Position numbers and translations under genes: made by a program. Under the pieces are notes generated by a model. The model ran no database searches. It saw nothing but the letters and a program-made list of their open reading frames with translations, and had not been told where the DNA came from. Positions 1 through 7,732 of a stretch of 64,000 bases of DNA are shown here, piece after piece (within the stretch, counting starts at the first letter, position 1; every line of letters begins with the position of its first letter). The stretch comes from Polynucleobacter aenigmaticus (GTDB lineage: Bacteria; Pseudomonadota; Gammaproteobacteria; Burkholderiales; Burkholderiaceae), in contig NZ_NGUO01000009.1 in assembly GCF_002206635.1 (NCBI RefSeq), positions 1 through 64,000 of the forward strand. The letters run 5' to 3'.

Positions 1-389
1 GTTACGCTGCAGTAAATTGGGAGCTGTTTTACCAACAGCGCCCCTATAGGACTGATAGCGCTTAGGGCGCACGGTGGATTTAAGCCCCAGTTGCCCCATC
101 AGCCTTTGCACTGTCTTGGGGTCAAGGTAATGCTGCTCATTGCGTAATGCCAAGTGCACCCGTCGATACCCATACCGCCCCTGATGCCGGTGGAAGATCT
201 GATGGATCTGCGCCTTCGCCTCAAGATGGCGATCTGCTTTACTAAGGGCACTCGCCTGGTAGTAATAGACACTTCTAGGCATCCCAGCCATCGCCAAGAT
301 GGCTGGTAACCGGTATTTTTGCCTTAACCCCGTAATTACTTGGACTTGTTCTTGCTTGCCAAGTGCTTTTGCTGGGCTAAGGCTTCGAG
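1..389 (-). CDS. IS3-family transposase OrfB, N-terminal part only (frameshift product)
   Basis: Reading the minus strand in the -1 frame after the A6G run at 390-396 gives an uninterrupted frame to the window edge. It contains segments such as YRLPAILAMAGMPRSVYYYQ and HRHQGRYGYRRVHLAL, characteristic of the HTH_21 region of IS3 OrfB before the DDE integrase core. The catalytic DDE residues lie outside the window. OrfB has no start of its own here with a convincing ribosome site, which agrees with expression as an OrfAB fusion. Confidence 0.85.
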
Positions 390-857
390 CTTTTTTAGGT
401 AATCGGTCTCCATCCTGCGGTACTCAAGCTCTTGCATGAGCTCATCTGGAGTCATCTGAGTCACTGGCTTATTGGTTGGGGTGAACGGTTTGAAGGGTTT
501 GGGCATGGGAGCTCGTCCTTTAGGCTTAGCTTGCAAGGCTGCAAGACCACCTTCATTGTAGAGTTTTTGCCATCTCCCAAGGGTGGCAGGAGAGGCGATA
601 TTAAAGTGGGCGGCAGTCTGGTTAATGGAGAGCTGGTGCTCGGCCATATATTGCAAAACAGAATGTTTAAAGATGTCCGTGTAGGTTTTATGGCCTTGAA
701 TCAAGCTACTTTGCCCATGTATCTTGAAGGCATAAACCCATTTTTTTATAAAGGCAGGGTTGACCTCGTAGAGGGTTGCCGTTGATCTAAATCCGTCCCT
801 AGTTGATAGGTAGTGGTTAATAACGGCTAATTTGAACTCTTTGCTGTATTTGGACAT
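336..857 (-). CDS. IS3-family transposase OrfA (HTH subunit)
   Basis: This 173-residue protein has an N-terminal helix-turn-helix (about residues 1-50, beginning MSKYSKEFKLAVINHYL) and a second HTH-like segment at about 60-105, as in IS150 InsJ-type proteins. The C-terminal part is charged and probably forms the coiled coil that pairs with OrfB. The start lies about 30 bp inside the inverted repeat. In this family OrfA binds the IS ends and, through a -1 frameshift, supplies the N-terminus of the OrfAB transposase. The frame is intact, so the element may be active if its missing part is. Confidence 0.92.
   Translation of the reverse strand: MSKYSKEFKLAVINHYLSTRDGFRSTATLYEVNPAFIKKWVYAFKIHGQSSLIQGHKTYTDIFKHSVLQYMAEHQLSINQTAAHFNIASPATLGRWQKLYNEGGLAALQAKPKGRAPMPKPFKPFTPTNKPVTQMTPDELMQELEYRRMETDYLKKLEALAQQKHLASKNKSK
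390..396 (-). other. Programmed -1 frameshift slip site (A6G) of the IS element
   Basis: On the minus strand the orfA codons CTA AAA AAG CTC contain AAAAAAG. Slipping back one base at this heptamer opens the orfB frame, which continues without a stop to the window edge. A6G is the classic slip motif of IS150/IS3-type elements. The pause structure downstream was not modelled. Confidence 0.75.
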
Positions 858-886
858 GAAAACTGCACCTTAGTGGGTTGGAGGGG

Positions 887-912
887 TGTCCAACTTTTGT
901 GGTGCAGTTCAA
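887..912 (-). repeat. Terminal inverted repeat of the IS3-family element
   Basis: Read from the outside in, the minus strand gives TTGAACTGCACCACAAAAGT followed by TGGACA. This ends about 30 bp upstream of the orfA start. A 26-bp stretch matches the orphan copy at 19297-19322 at 23 positions, which fixes it as a shared IS end type. Confidence 0.8.
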
Positions 913-966
913 TTGCGGGCCTTTTCTTTTGCAACAAAATACTAAACTGCTAGTTTTAGACCTCTT

Positions 967-2136
967 TTATTGCAGTATCGGTGGAAGCTCTTTTGTGAGT
1001 GCGCCACGCTGAGCGGTGGCGGAACCTAGCAGAGCAAAACCTAATAGCTTGCCATCACTGGATTCAAAGCGCGCCTCGAGTCCATCGTTCAGGGAATTGA
1101 TTTTCCAATCACCTACTGCACCTTTGGCTGGTGGCGAGACAATGGTTGGGAGGGCTGGAGTCTTCACCATGACTGGCATAGCTGGGTAGCTAAGAGCGGT
1201 TACTTGGCCAAGTAGAGTGGGCGCCAAAGCTCGTGCAGCCTGCATGATCGGCATGACGTAAGGCAGAACCAAGCCATCCACTTCAGCACAATCGCCGATG
1301 GCAAATACATGTTTAGCGCTAGTTTCAAGTTGGCGATTAACGGTGATGCCAATGTCCGTTGCAATTCCGGCGGCTTTAGCTAAATCAAGGCGGGGCTTTA
1401 GGCCAACTGCTGATAAAAATACATCGCTGCTAACGATCGATCCGTTTGCGAGAGTGATTGAGAGGGATTCGCCATTGCGATCTATCGATTGAACGGTGGT
1501 GGCAAAGTGCCAGCGTACTCCAGCCTCACTTAATTTTGATTGAAGAGCCTGTGCTGCTGCTTCAGGAAGTAAGCGACCTAAAGCTTGTGGCGCCAGATCA
1601 ATCACATCCACTTCGTAAGAGCCTAAAACCAAATCATTCGCAAACTCACAGCCAATCAGGCCGGCACCTAAAATAGCGATTCGCTTCTTACCTTCAATTG
1701 CCTGGCGAAATTGGGCATATTCTTCAAGGTCGTTTACCGTGATCACTTCATTAGCTGCATTGCCTTGTAAGGGTAGGCGAATTTGATCGGCACCCAAACC
1801 GAGCACTAGCTTTCCATATGAAATTACTCCTTTGGAGGTTTCAATGGTTTGTGAAGCGGTGTTAATAGCAGAAACATCGGCATCCCCCAGAATGGTAACT
1901 TCCAGTTGAGCTGCCATGCCCTCAGCACTGGTAGACACCAATTGCTCTGGAGTCTTCTTGCTAGCTAGTGCTGTAGAAAGCATCGGCTTTGAATAGAAGT
2001 AAGCGGGCTCACGGGTCAACAAAGTAATTGGAATAGTTTTGTTGAGTTTGCGAACCTCGCGAATGACGGTATATCCGGCCAATCCGCTGCCAATAATGAC
2101 GATGCCCGATTGAGTAGATTGATTCTGATGATCCAA
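967..2136 (-). CDS. NADH:rubredoxin reductase-like FAD-dependent oxidoreductase
   Basis: The 389-residue protein is a two-dinucleotide-domain flavoprotein. An FAD-binding GSGLAG lies at residues 16-21, an NAD(P)H-binding GAGLIG at 157-162, and a second FAD motif (FAIGDCAEVDG) near 270. This architecture is shared by rubredoxin reductases (AlkT/RubB type) and nitrite reductase small flavoproteins. It follows rubredoxin (2377-2210) and rubrerythrin (2925-2440) on the same strand, so the inferred role is passing electrons from NAD(P)H to rubredoxin. It has no C-terminal rubredoxin or BFD domain of its own. The substrate assignment rests mainly on this neighbourhood. Confidence 0.85.
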   Translation of the reverse strand: MDHQNQSTQSGIVIIGSGLAGYTVIREVRKLNKTIPITLLTREPAYFYSKPMLSTALASKKTPEQLVSTSAEGMAAQLEVTILGDADVSAINTASQTIETSKGVISYGKLVLGLGADQIRLPLQGNAANEVITVNDLEEYAQFRQAIEGKKRIAILGAGLIGCEFANDLVLGSYEVDVIDLAPQALGRLLPEAAAQALQSKLSEAGVRWHFATTVQSIDRNGESLSITLANGSIVSSDVFLSAVGLKPRLDLAKAAGIATDIGITVNRQLETSAKHVFAIGDCAEVDGLVLPYVMPIMQAARALAPTLLGQVTALSYPAMPVMVKTPALPTIVSPPAKGAVGDWKINSLNDGLEARFESSDGKLLGFALLGSATAQRGALTKELPPILQ

Positions 2137-2209
2137 AGCTGGGCCCCCTAATAATGCAGTTAAATATTTTTAATTAATGTTGATAGAGTCTAAGTAGTTT
2201 GCGGGTGAA

Positions 2210-2377
2210 TTAACCCATCTGAACCATCTCAAAGTCAGATTTCGCTACGCCACAGTCAGGGCATTCCCAATCCTCTGGAATGTCGGCCCAAGTAGTGCCG
2301 GCAGGGATGCCGTCTTCAGGCAAGCCTTTTGCTTCGTCATAGATAAACCCACATACGATACATTGCCAAGAGTTCAT
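2210..2377 (-). CDS. Rubredoxin
   Basis: This 55-residue protein, beginning [18 protein letters not shown], carries the two CxxC(G) iron-binding pairs: CIVCG at residues 6-10 and CPDCG at 39-43. Length and spacing are those of a single-domain rubredoxin with an Fe(Cys)4 centre. It sits between rubrerythrin and the flavoprotein reductase on the same strand, separated by short gaps, so it is probably the one-electron carrier between the two. An AAAGGAAAT stretch just upstream of the ATG provides the ribosome site. Confidence 0.95.
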   Translation of the reverse strand: MNSWQCIVCGFIYDEAKGLPEDGIPAGTTWADIPEDWECPDCGVAKSDFEMVQMG

Positions 2378-2439
2378 GATATTTCCTTTAAGATAATTGC
2401 ATTAGTTTAGATTTAATTACGTTTTATTTCTGAGTTTGC

Positions 2440-2925
2440 TCAAGCAGCGGTAAATGCTTTAGCTTTTTCCAAGGCCTTCTTATAGTGATTAGCGTGACGC
2501 TCCTCTACATTGGCCAGGGCTGCAAAGCGTTTTGCTGCTTTCGACAACATCGCCTCGAATTGCTCGGCATGCTCTTTTGACTCTGCAATTTGCTCATCAA
2601 TTTCTGCTACAGCCGCTGCATTACCTTCATCTACCGCAGTTTTACGGAAAGAAGGATACATTTCGGTGTATTCATAAGTTTCACCCTCGATAGCTATCTC
2701 CAATGCGCGAGTTGGGGTAATGGTGCTGGCGGGATAGAGTAAATCTAGATGGCCAAAGGCATGCATCACTTCTTGATCAGCGGTTGCCTCAAAGATCTCG
2801 GCAGTTTCAATATCACCAGCGGCGCGAGCCAATTTAGCAAAATAGCGATATTTAATATGTGCCATAGATTCACCTGCAAAGGCGGATTCTAAATTTTGGA
2901 TGGTTTTAATTTCTGGGCGAGCCAT
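2440..2925 (-). CDS. Rubrerythrin (diiron peroxidase, no rubredoxin domain)
   Basis: The start is taken at MARPEIKT because AAAAGGA lies just upstream at proper spacing; an upstream in-frame Met would add 15 residues. The 161-residue protein is a four-helix ferritin-like domain with diiron ligand motifs: E19, ExxH at 52-55, GETYEYTEMYP at 81-91 and ExxH at 141-144. The usual C-terminal rubredoxin domain is absent, but a free rubredoxin gene follows. The family reduces hydrogen peroxide using reduced rubredoxin. It is divergent from oxyR across about 140 bp, so peroxide-responsive control is likely (inference). Confidence 0.93.
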   Translation of the reverse strand: MARPEIKTIQNLESAFAGESMAHIKYRYFAKLARAAGDIETAEIFEATADQEVMHAFGHLDLLYPASTITPTRALEIAIEGETYEYTEMYPSFRKTAVDEGNAAAVAEIDEQIAESKEHAEQFEAMLSKAAKRFAALANVEERHANHYKKALEKAKAFTAA

Positions 2926-3003
2926 TTTCATTCCTTTTGGGTTGGTTGGTAGGGGGTGTTTAAGCACCATGGAATGAATTCTGAACCTAAAATGTCAATC
3001 ATT

Positions 3004-3041
3004 CAATTAAATAATAATGATATTATTTATCTAATAAATTG
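3004..3041. promoter_or_regulatory. AT-rich dyad between rubrerythrin and oxyR, possible OxyR operator/promoter
   Basis: A perfect inverted repeat AATAAT-gat-ATTATT lies at 3013-3027, nested in an outer pair CAATT (3004-3008) and AATTG (3037-3041). The whole stretch is nearly all A/T and lies in the divergent intergenic region. LysR regulators commonly bind such dyads next to their own gene. The OxyR tetramer pattern (ATAG-N7-CTAT repeats) is not clearly matched, so the assignment is inference. Confidence 0.45.
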
Positions 3042-3063
3042 ATTATAGGGATAAAGGTAAATT

Positions 3064-4011
3064 ATGACCGCTCTTCCTTCATTGCGTCAGCTCCGCTATT
3101 TTGTGGCTATTGCTCAAGAGCTCAACTTCACTCGGGCTGCAGAAATCTGTTTTGTAGGGCAATCGACCCTGAGTGCGGGCTTAAAGGAGCTTGAGGATGG
3201 TCTAGGTGTCCGCTTGGTGGAGCGGGATAGGCAAAACGTGGCGCTTACTCCAGTCGGCTTTGAGATTCTAGATAGGGCAAAGGCAATCTTGGCAGCCTCT
3301 GAAGATTTGGTGGAATACGCTGATGCCGCCGGTAAGCCGATGGCTGGAACGATCCGACTTGGGGTGATCCCAACCATTGCACCATTTTTACTGCCGAATG
3401 TATTGCCCGATATTCGTACGCGCTGCCCCAGTTTGAAAATTGCCTTACGTGAGGATTTGACAGCCAACCTCTTAACTAGGTTGGCTGAGCACCAATTGGA
3501 CTTTATTCTGATTGCATTGCCCTATGAGACCTCAGGCCTGCTTGTTCAAGAACTATTTGATGATGAGTTTTGGTTGGTGGCCAGAGAGGATGATCCAGCG
3601 CTCAAAGGAAAAGAAATTCATTTGCCAGCAAAAATGGCTGAGCGTTTATTGCTCTTAGAGGAGGGGCACTGTTTGAGGGAGCACACTTTGCAGGCATGTA
3701 AGCGTTCCGATATTCGCAAGGCTGATGGCATGGAGGCTACTAGCCTGCTTACACTTCTGCAGATGGTGGACTCTGGTATGGGGATTGCACTGTTGCCAGA
3801 GATGGCTGTTAGAGGTGGCCTATTAAATGGTACGAGCTTGGTGGCACGACCCTTGGCGCCTCCTGCGCCTAAGCGAGTCATTGCCTTGCTTGCTCGATCC
3901 TCTACCGCTCATTTAGAGGAGTTCAAGGTATTTTCTGATTGCATCCAAGAGCGCTTCAAAAGGGGTGCAAAGAGTAGTCGTGGAGCAGTGAAGGGCTTAC
4001 GCAAAGATTAA
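3064..4011 (+). CDS. oxyR: OxyR, LysR-family peroxide-sensing regulator
   Basis: A 315-residue LysR-type regulator with an N-terminal winged HTH (LRQLRYFVAIAQELNFTRAA, residues 7-26) and a C-terminal effector domain. The segment GHCLREHTLQAC holds Cys203 and Cys212, nine residues apart, matching Cys199 and Cys208 of E. coli OxyR, which form the regulatory disulfide on peroxide oxidation. The ATSLLTLLQMVDSGMGIALLP region also matches OxyR. It is divergent from the rubrerythrin gene, its likely target. The C-terminus is slightly longer and basic (RFKRGAKSSRG). Confidence 0.95.
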   Translation: MTALPSLRQLRYFVAIAQELNFTRAAEICFVGQSTLSAGLKELEDGLGVRLVERDRQNVALTPVGFEILDRAKAILAASEDLVEYADAAGKPMAGTIRLGVIPTIAPFLLPNVLPDIRTRCPSLKIALREDLTANLLTRLAEHQLDFILIALPYETSGLLVQELFDDEFWLVAREDDPALKGKEIHLPAKMAERLLLLEEGHCLREHTLQACKRSDIRKADGMEATSLLTLLQMVDSGMGIALLPEMAVRGGLLNGTSLVARPLAPPAPKRVIALLARSSTAHLEEFKVFSDCIQERFKRGAKSSRGAVKGLRKD

Positions 4012-4088
4012 GTGAGCCTCAGCAAGAACCCATCTTTCTTGCTAAAGTCGACGATTAAATAATTTATCAGTAAAAAAGAAAGAGCTTC

Positions 4089-5189
4089 ATGTCCGGAAAA
4101 GAAATCATGTTTACACCCATTAAGCTTGGCGCTATTGAATTAAAGAATCGCTTAGTGATGGCGCCTTTGACGAGAATGCGTGCTATTGCTGGTGAAGTGC
4201 CCCATCCTCTGGCTAAAACTTACTACAGCCAAAGGGCGGGTGCAGGACTCATTATTAGCGAGGCAACTCAAATTGCTCCTATTGGTCAAGGCTATCCAGC
4301 AACGCCTGGAATTTACTCTGCAGCGCAAACGGTAGCGTGGAAAGAAATTGTTGAAGCGGTACATTCAAAGGGCGGCAAGATTGTGGCTCAGCTCTGGCAT
4401 GTAGGGCGTATTTCTCATTCATCCTTGCATCCAGAGCAAGGCCTTCCCGAAGCCCCTTCTGCGATCGCTCCAGCTGGTCAAACTTATGGCGCTGATTGGA
4501 AATTGCATGACTATGAAGCCCCCAAAGCGATGACTAGTGAAGATATTGCGCGACTCTTAACGGATTTTGAATTGGCCGCCAAGAATGCTAAGACCGCTGG
4601 TTTTGATGGCATTGAAATCCACTCTGCCAATGGTTATTTATTGGATCAATTTTTGCAAGATCAAACCAATCAACGCACCGATGAATATGGCGGCTCTATA
4701 GACAATCGCATGCGCTTATTGGGTGAGGTGATTGAGTCGATTGCTAAGGTCTATCCCAGTGATCGCATTGGTGTTCGCTTATCACCATATGGTAGCTTTA
4801 ATGATATGGGTGATAGCGATCCAATCGCCTTGTTTAATGCGGTCATTCAGAAATTGAATGGTTATCAACTTGCTTATGTGCACATGATTGAGCCACGCTC
4901 TACTAGTGCGGGCGGCAATGATCAAGTCAATGTAGAGGCGCCCATTACTTCAGAGATTTTCCGAGCGGCCTATCAGGGTAAATTTATTAGTGCTGGTGGG
5001 TATGACCAGGCTATGGGTGAGGCCGTATTGGATGCGGGCTTAGCTGATGCCGTAGCTTATGGGCGTTTGTATATTGCTAACCCGGATTTAGCAGAGCGAT
5101 TTGAGCAAGGCGCGCCCCTGAATCCGTATGATCGCGCGACATTCTATGGTGGGGCTGAGGTGGGCTATACCGACTACCCAGCTCTATAA
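4089..5189 (+). CDS. Old yellow enzyme family alkene reductase (NemA-like)
   Basis: A 366-residue FMN TIM-barrel flavoprotein beginning FTPIKLGAIELKNRLVMAPL. The signature EIHSANGYLLDQFLQ gives His178, Asn181 and Tyr183, the substrate-anion-binding His/Asn pair and the proton donor of OYE1-type enzymes; the bacterial PETN-reductase type has His/His instead. The family reduces activated C=C bonds, quinones or nitro compounds with NAD(P)H. It follows oxyR by about 75 bp on the same strand, so a link to redox stress is plausible. A second Met at residue 7 (MFTPIKLG) is an alternative start. Confidence 0.92.
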   Translation: MSGKEIMFTPIKLGAIELKNRLVMAPLTRMRAIAGEVPHPLAKTYYSQRAGAGLIISEATQIAPIGQGYPATPGIYSAAQTVAWKEIVEAVHSKGGKIVAQLWHVGRISHSSLHPEQGLPEAPSAIAPAGQTYGADWKLHDYEAPKAMTSEDIARLLTDFELAAKNAKTAGFDGIEIHSANGYLLDQFLQDQTNQRTDEYGGSIDNRMRLLGEVIESIAKVYPSDRIGVRLSPYGSFNDMGDSDPIALFNAVIQKLNGYQLAYVHMIEPRSTSAGGNDQVNVEAPITSEIFRAAYQGKFISAGGYDQAMGEAVLDAGLADAVAYGRLYIANPDLAERFEQGAPLNPYDRATFYGGAEVGYTDYPAL

Positions 5190-5221
5190 GCTTTAATAAA
5201 AATCTGAAGCAGGACAAGACA

Positions 5222-5260
5222 AGTAAGGTCTCTTTCGGAAGAAGGAGGCCTTATTTTTTA
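5222..5260 (+). terminator. Rho-independent terminator of the old yellow enzyme gene
   Basis: TAAGGTCTCTTT and AGAAGGAGGCCTTA form a stem with a few G-T pairs around CGG, followed by a T-rich run TTTTTTAT. It lies about 30 bp beyond the stop and overlaps the 3' end of the convergent 58-residue ORF. Confidence 0.7.
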
Positions 5261-5427
5261 TCTTCAGGATCCTTTAGAAGGTCATAGTGGTTCGCAACCA
5301 ATAGTAATGCGATCGAAGCGCAACCCATGACAAAGAATTGCCATTGATGCAACATCGCAGTTCCGATCACTGTCATCAAGATGGTCCATCCGATTGCCAT
5401 CTTGGCTTTTTTACTGAGTGCTTTCAT
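5251..5427 (-). CDS. Small two-helix membrane protein, 58 residues, unknown function
   Basis: The protein starts MKALSKKAKMAIGWTILMTV and ends NHYDLLKDPEDKK. Two hydrophobic segments (about residues 10-27 and 30-46) suggest a membrane hairpin with a basic N-terminus and a charged C-terminal tail. It follows the 63-residue ORF and the DUF4239 gene on the same strand after a gap of about 23 bp, so it is probably the last gene of that unit. No recognised family and no strong Shine-Dalgarno was seen; support comes from the clear hydrophobic pattern and the position. Confidence 0.55.
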   Translation of the reverse strand: MKALSKKAKMAIGWTILMTVIGTAMLHQWQFFVMGCASIALLLVANHYDLLKDPEDKK

Positions 5428-5450
5428 GGGAGAGGGTTCTTATTTAAATA

Positions 5451-5642
5451 TTATTTAACGGCTAGTCGAGCTTTCGCGCTCAGCTCACCAGGAGCCCCAC
5501 GCTTATCCAATTGAGAAAGTCTGAGTGCCTCTTGCTCAAAGTCAGTTTGAGCTGGATGAAATTCAATATTGCCTAGGTGAATGATATAAGTCCATACCAA
5601 TTCACGGCCCCTGTCTTTATATACATCTACAACTCGTTTCAT
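5451..5642 (-). CDS. Small hypothetical protein, 63 residues
   Basis: The protein begins MKRVVDVYKDRGRELVWTYI and ends in a basic stretch (ELSAKARLAVK). It has no membrane segment or signal peptide, and I recognise no family. Its ATG overlaps the TGA of the upstream DUF4239 gene (ATGA), which implies translational coupling and is the main reason to accept it. It probably works with, or is made with, that membrane protein. Confidence 0.6.
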   Translation of the reverse strand: MKRVVDVYKDRGRELVWTYIIHLGNIEFHPAQTDFEQEALRLSQLDKRGAPGELSAKARLAVK

Positions 5643-6373
5643 TTTTGATCGCCTATGGAGTGGGTAGCGCTATTTTTCGGAGCAATATTCTGCTTGAGGT
5701 CAATGAGATTGCGTGGGTCGATGCGAATAACACCGCCTCTGGGGCTATCAATATCTGCAATCAAGAAGAAGGAAATTGAAATCATTACTGGAAATATCAT
5801 AAAGAGACCAACATTGCTCTTAAAGTTTCTTGCCCCAAAGCCTACTAAAATATTTGCGCCAATGGCAATCGCCGCCATCAACCACCAGGCGGCGCCGGGG
5901 ATACGGTTCCACCAGGCTGCCTGTGTGTAACCCTGCGAGTTAATGAGATCATTCATGCCGGAGACCGCTAGTGCGATAGTAGGGGTTGGTTGGGTGCGTG
6001 CGATGGGCAGCAATTCATTCCATAGGGCACCCTCTAAGGCATTAGTGCGCCGTCTGATTTGCTGGATCGTTTCTTGATCTTGCTTGGAGTAAAACAAGAT
6101 GCGTTGATCAAGGTATTCGTTGAGAAGCCCTTTGATGGTTTCTGCGGTTTTACTGGGTAAGAGGTCCGCCCTCAAGAACTCAGTACCAATTGCATTGGCT
6201 TCAGCCTCTTCATAAGTCTGCCTTAAGTCATATCGTGCAATTGCCATCGAGAAGGTAAAACCGATGATCAAACCAAGTAAGGTCAGTGTTGCTGTCTGAA
6301 TAATCCCTAGGTCTGCCGATGTCTCAGTATCTTTTGTGCGGTACTTACTTAACACGGCATTGCCAAACCACAC
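5639..6373 (-). CDS. DUF4239 (bestrophin-like) membrane protein
   Basis: The 244 residues from the GTG at 6373 include a helix near residues 25-47 (IIQTATLTLLGLIIGFTFSM), a soluble alpha-helical middle, and two further helices near 165-182 and 190-208. This is the pattern of the DUF4239/bestrophin-like family of unknown function. The frame stays open upstream of 6373 into the 3' end of lldD and encodes another hydrophobic helix (LVFAISAAALAGS), so the true start probably lies about 25 residues earlier at a non-ATG codon. It is coupled to the 63-residue ORF by ATGA. Confidence 0.75.
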   Translation of the reverse strand: MWFGNAVLSKYRTKDTETSADLGIIQTATLTLLGLIIGFTFSMAIARYDLRQTYEEAEANAIGTEFLRADLLPSKTAETIKGLLNEYLDQRILFYSKQDQETIQQIRRRTNALEGALWNELLPIARTQPTPTIALAVSGMNDLINSQGYTQAAWWNRIPGAAWWLMAAIAIGANILVGFGARNFKSNVGLFMIFPVMISISFFLIADIDSPRGGVIRIDPRNLIDLKQNIAPKNSATHSIGDQK

Positions 6374-6440
6374 TGAGCCTGCAAGGGCTGCAGCAGAAAT
6401 GGCAAAGACCAGTTCAGGAGAGTTGGCTAAGTGTGGAATT

Positions 6441-7586
6441 TTAAAAAGTTCCTGGGTACAAAATATCTTTAGTCACATTTTGGATATCGCGGTGACCTGT
6501 AAAGGCCATCGTGATATCCAATTCATTATGAATAATATCGAGGCACTTGGTAACGCCAGCTTCACCCATGGCGCCCAAGCCATAGAGAAAAGGGCGACCA
6601 ATCATCGTACCGCGTGCACCCAGCGCCCAGGCTTTAAGAACATCCTGCCCTGACCGAATGCCACCGTCCATCCAGACTTCAATATCTTTGCCAACTGCAT
6701 TCACAATGCCTGGTAGCGCTTTGATGCTAGAGATTGCACCATCTAATTGACGGCCACCATGATTAGAAACAATCAAAGCATCTGCGCCGGAGTTCGCGGC
6801 AAAGCGAGCATCCTCTTCATCCAAGATACCTTTAATGATTAACTTGCCGCCCCAGAGTTTCTTAATCCACTCCACATCATCCCAGCTTAAGCCTGGATCA
6901 AACTGCTCCGCAGTCCAAGAGGCGAGCGAGGACATATTGCCGACACCACTGGCGTGACCAACAATGTTGCGAAAGGTTCTGCGGGGGGTCATTGCCATTC
7001 CCATGCACCAGCGTGGCTTGGTCATCATATTGATCATGTTAGCAATCGTCAGTTTCGGCGGCGCAGATAATCCATTCTTTAAATCTTTATGACGTTGTCC
7101 CAAAATCTGTAAATCTAAAGTCAACACTAGGGCAGAGCACTTGGCTGCTTTGGCGCGCTCAATCAGGCGCTCAATAAAGCCGCGGTCTTTCATGACATAG
7201 AGCTGAAACCAAAAAGGTTTAGTGGTTCTCTCTGCTACATCTTCAATAGAGCAAATGCTCATGGTGGATAAGCAGAAGGGAACCCCAAATTTTTCTGCAG
7301 CACGGGCAGCGAGAATTTCGCCATCAGCGTGTTGCATGCCCGTTAACCCAGTAGGCGCGAGCGCAACTGGCATAGCAACTTCTTGACCCACCATGGTTGT
7401 CTTGGTGGTGCGATTAGTCATATCTACAGCTACGCGCTGGCGTAATTTGATCTTCTGAAAATCAGACTCATTCGCTCTGTAGGTAGATTCAGTCCAGGAC
7501 CCAGAGTCTGCATAGTCATAGAACATCTTAGGGGTGCGTTTTTGGTGTAAAACTCGTAAGTCTTCAATATTGGTGATGATTGCCAC
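6441..7586 (-). CDS. lldD: L-lactate dehydrogenase / FMN alpha-hydroxy-acid dehydrogenase
   Basis: A 381-residue FMN TIM-barrel enzyme. The signature SNHGGRQLD holds catalytic His276 and Arg279; Lys252 and the DGGIRSGQDVLKAWALGA phosphate-binding loop complete the active site. The family oxidises L-lactate or related 2-hydroxy acids to keto acids and passes electrons to the quinone pool. The N-terminal segment TPKMFYDYADSGSWTESTY is typical of LldD. It heads the unit followed by DUF4239 and two small ORFs. Lactate is the likeliest substrate, but mandelate- or glycolate-type enzymes look similar. Confidence 0.9.
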   Translation of the reverse strand: MAIITNIEDLRVLHQKRTPKMFYDYADSGSWTESTYRANESDFQKIKLRQRVAVDMTNRTTKTTMVGQEVAMPVALAPTGLTGMQHADGEILAARAAEKFGVPFCLSTMSICSIEDVAERTTKPFWFQLYVMKDRGFIERLIERAKAAKCSALVLTLDLQILGQRHKDLKNGLSAPPKLTIANMINMMTKPRWCMGMAMTPRRTFRNIVGHASGVGNMSSLASWTAEQFDPGLSWDDVEWIKKLWGGKLIIKGILDEEDARFAANSGADALIVSNHGGRQLDGAISSIKALPGIVNAVGKDIEVWMDGGIRSGQDVLKAWALGARGTMIGRPFLYGLGAMGEAGVTKCLDIIHNELDITMAFTGHRDIQNVTKDILYPGTF

Positions 7587-7732
7587 TTAAGCCCCTTTGT
7601 GTATCACTATTACCTGATAGCTTTTGCTAATTTAAGCTCTATCTTAGCAATACTGGGCATTTGTTTCTACAATGCGTAGGCAAGGCCCTTCTTGGGGGTC
7701 AAAATCCTCACTTATTCTCCAAATACCTTTTA

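Larger units (their letters stand above)
1..912 (-). mobile_element. Partial IS3-family (IS150-group) insertion sequence, left part outside window
   Basis: The element runs on the minus strand. Its outer tip is at about 912, followed inward by orfA (857 to 336) and the beginning of orfB, which runs off the window start. The tip read inward is TGAACTGCACCACAAAAG, typical of IS150-group ends. The HTH protein, the A6G slip site and the orfB frame with an HTH_21-type segment all fit IS3. The other inverted repeat and the target duplication are not visible, so completeness cannot be judged. Confidence 0.9.

Noticed and set aside
432..785. 117-codon plus-strand frame inside the IS orfA
   Set aside because: It is the antisense of a well supported transposase gene, with no ribosome site or recognisable protein features.
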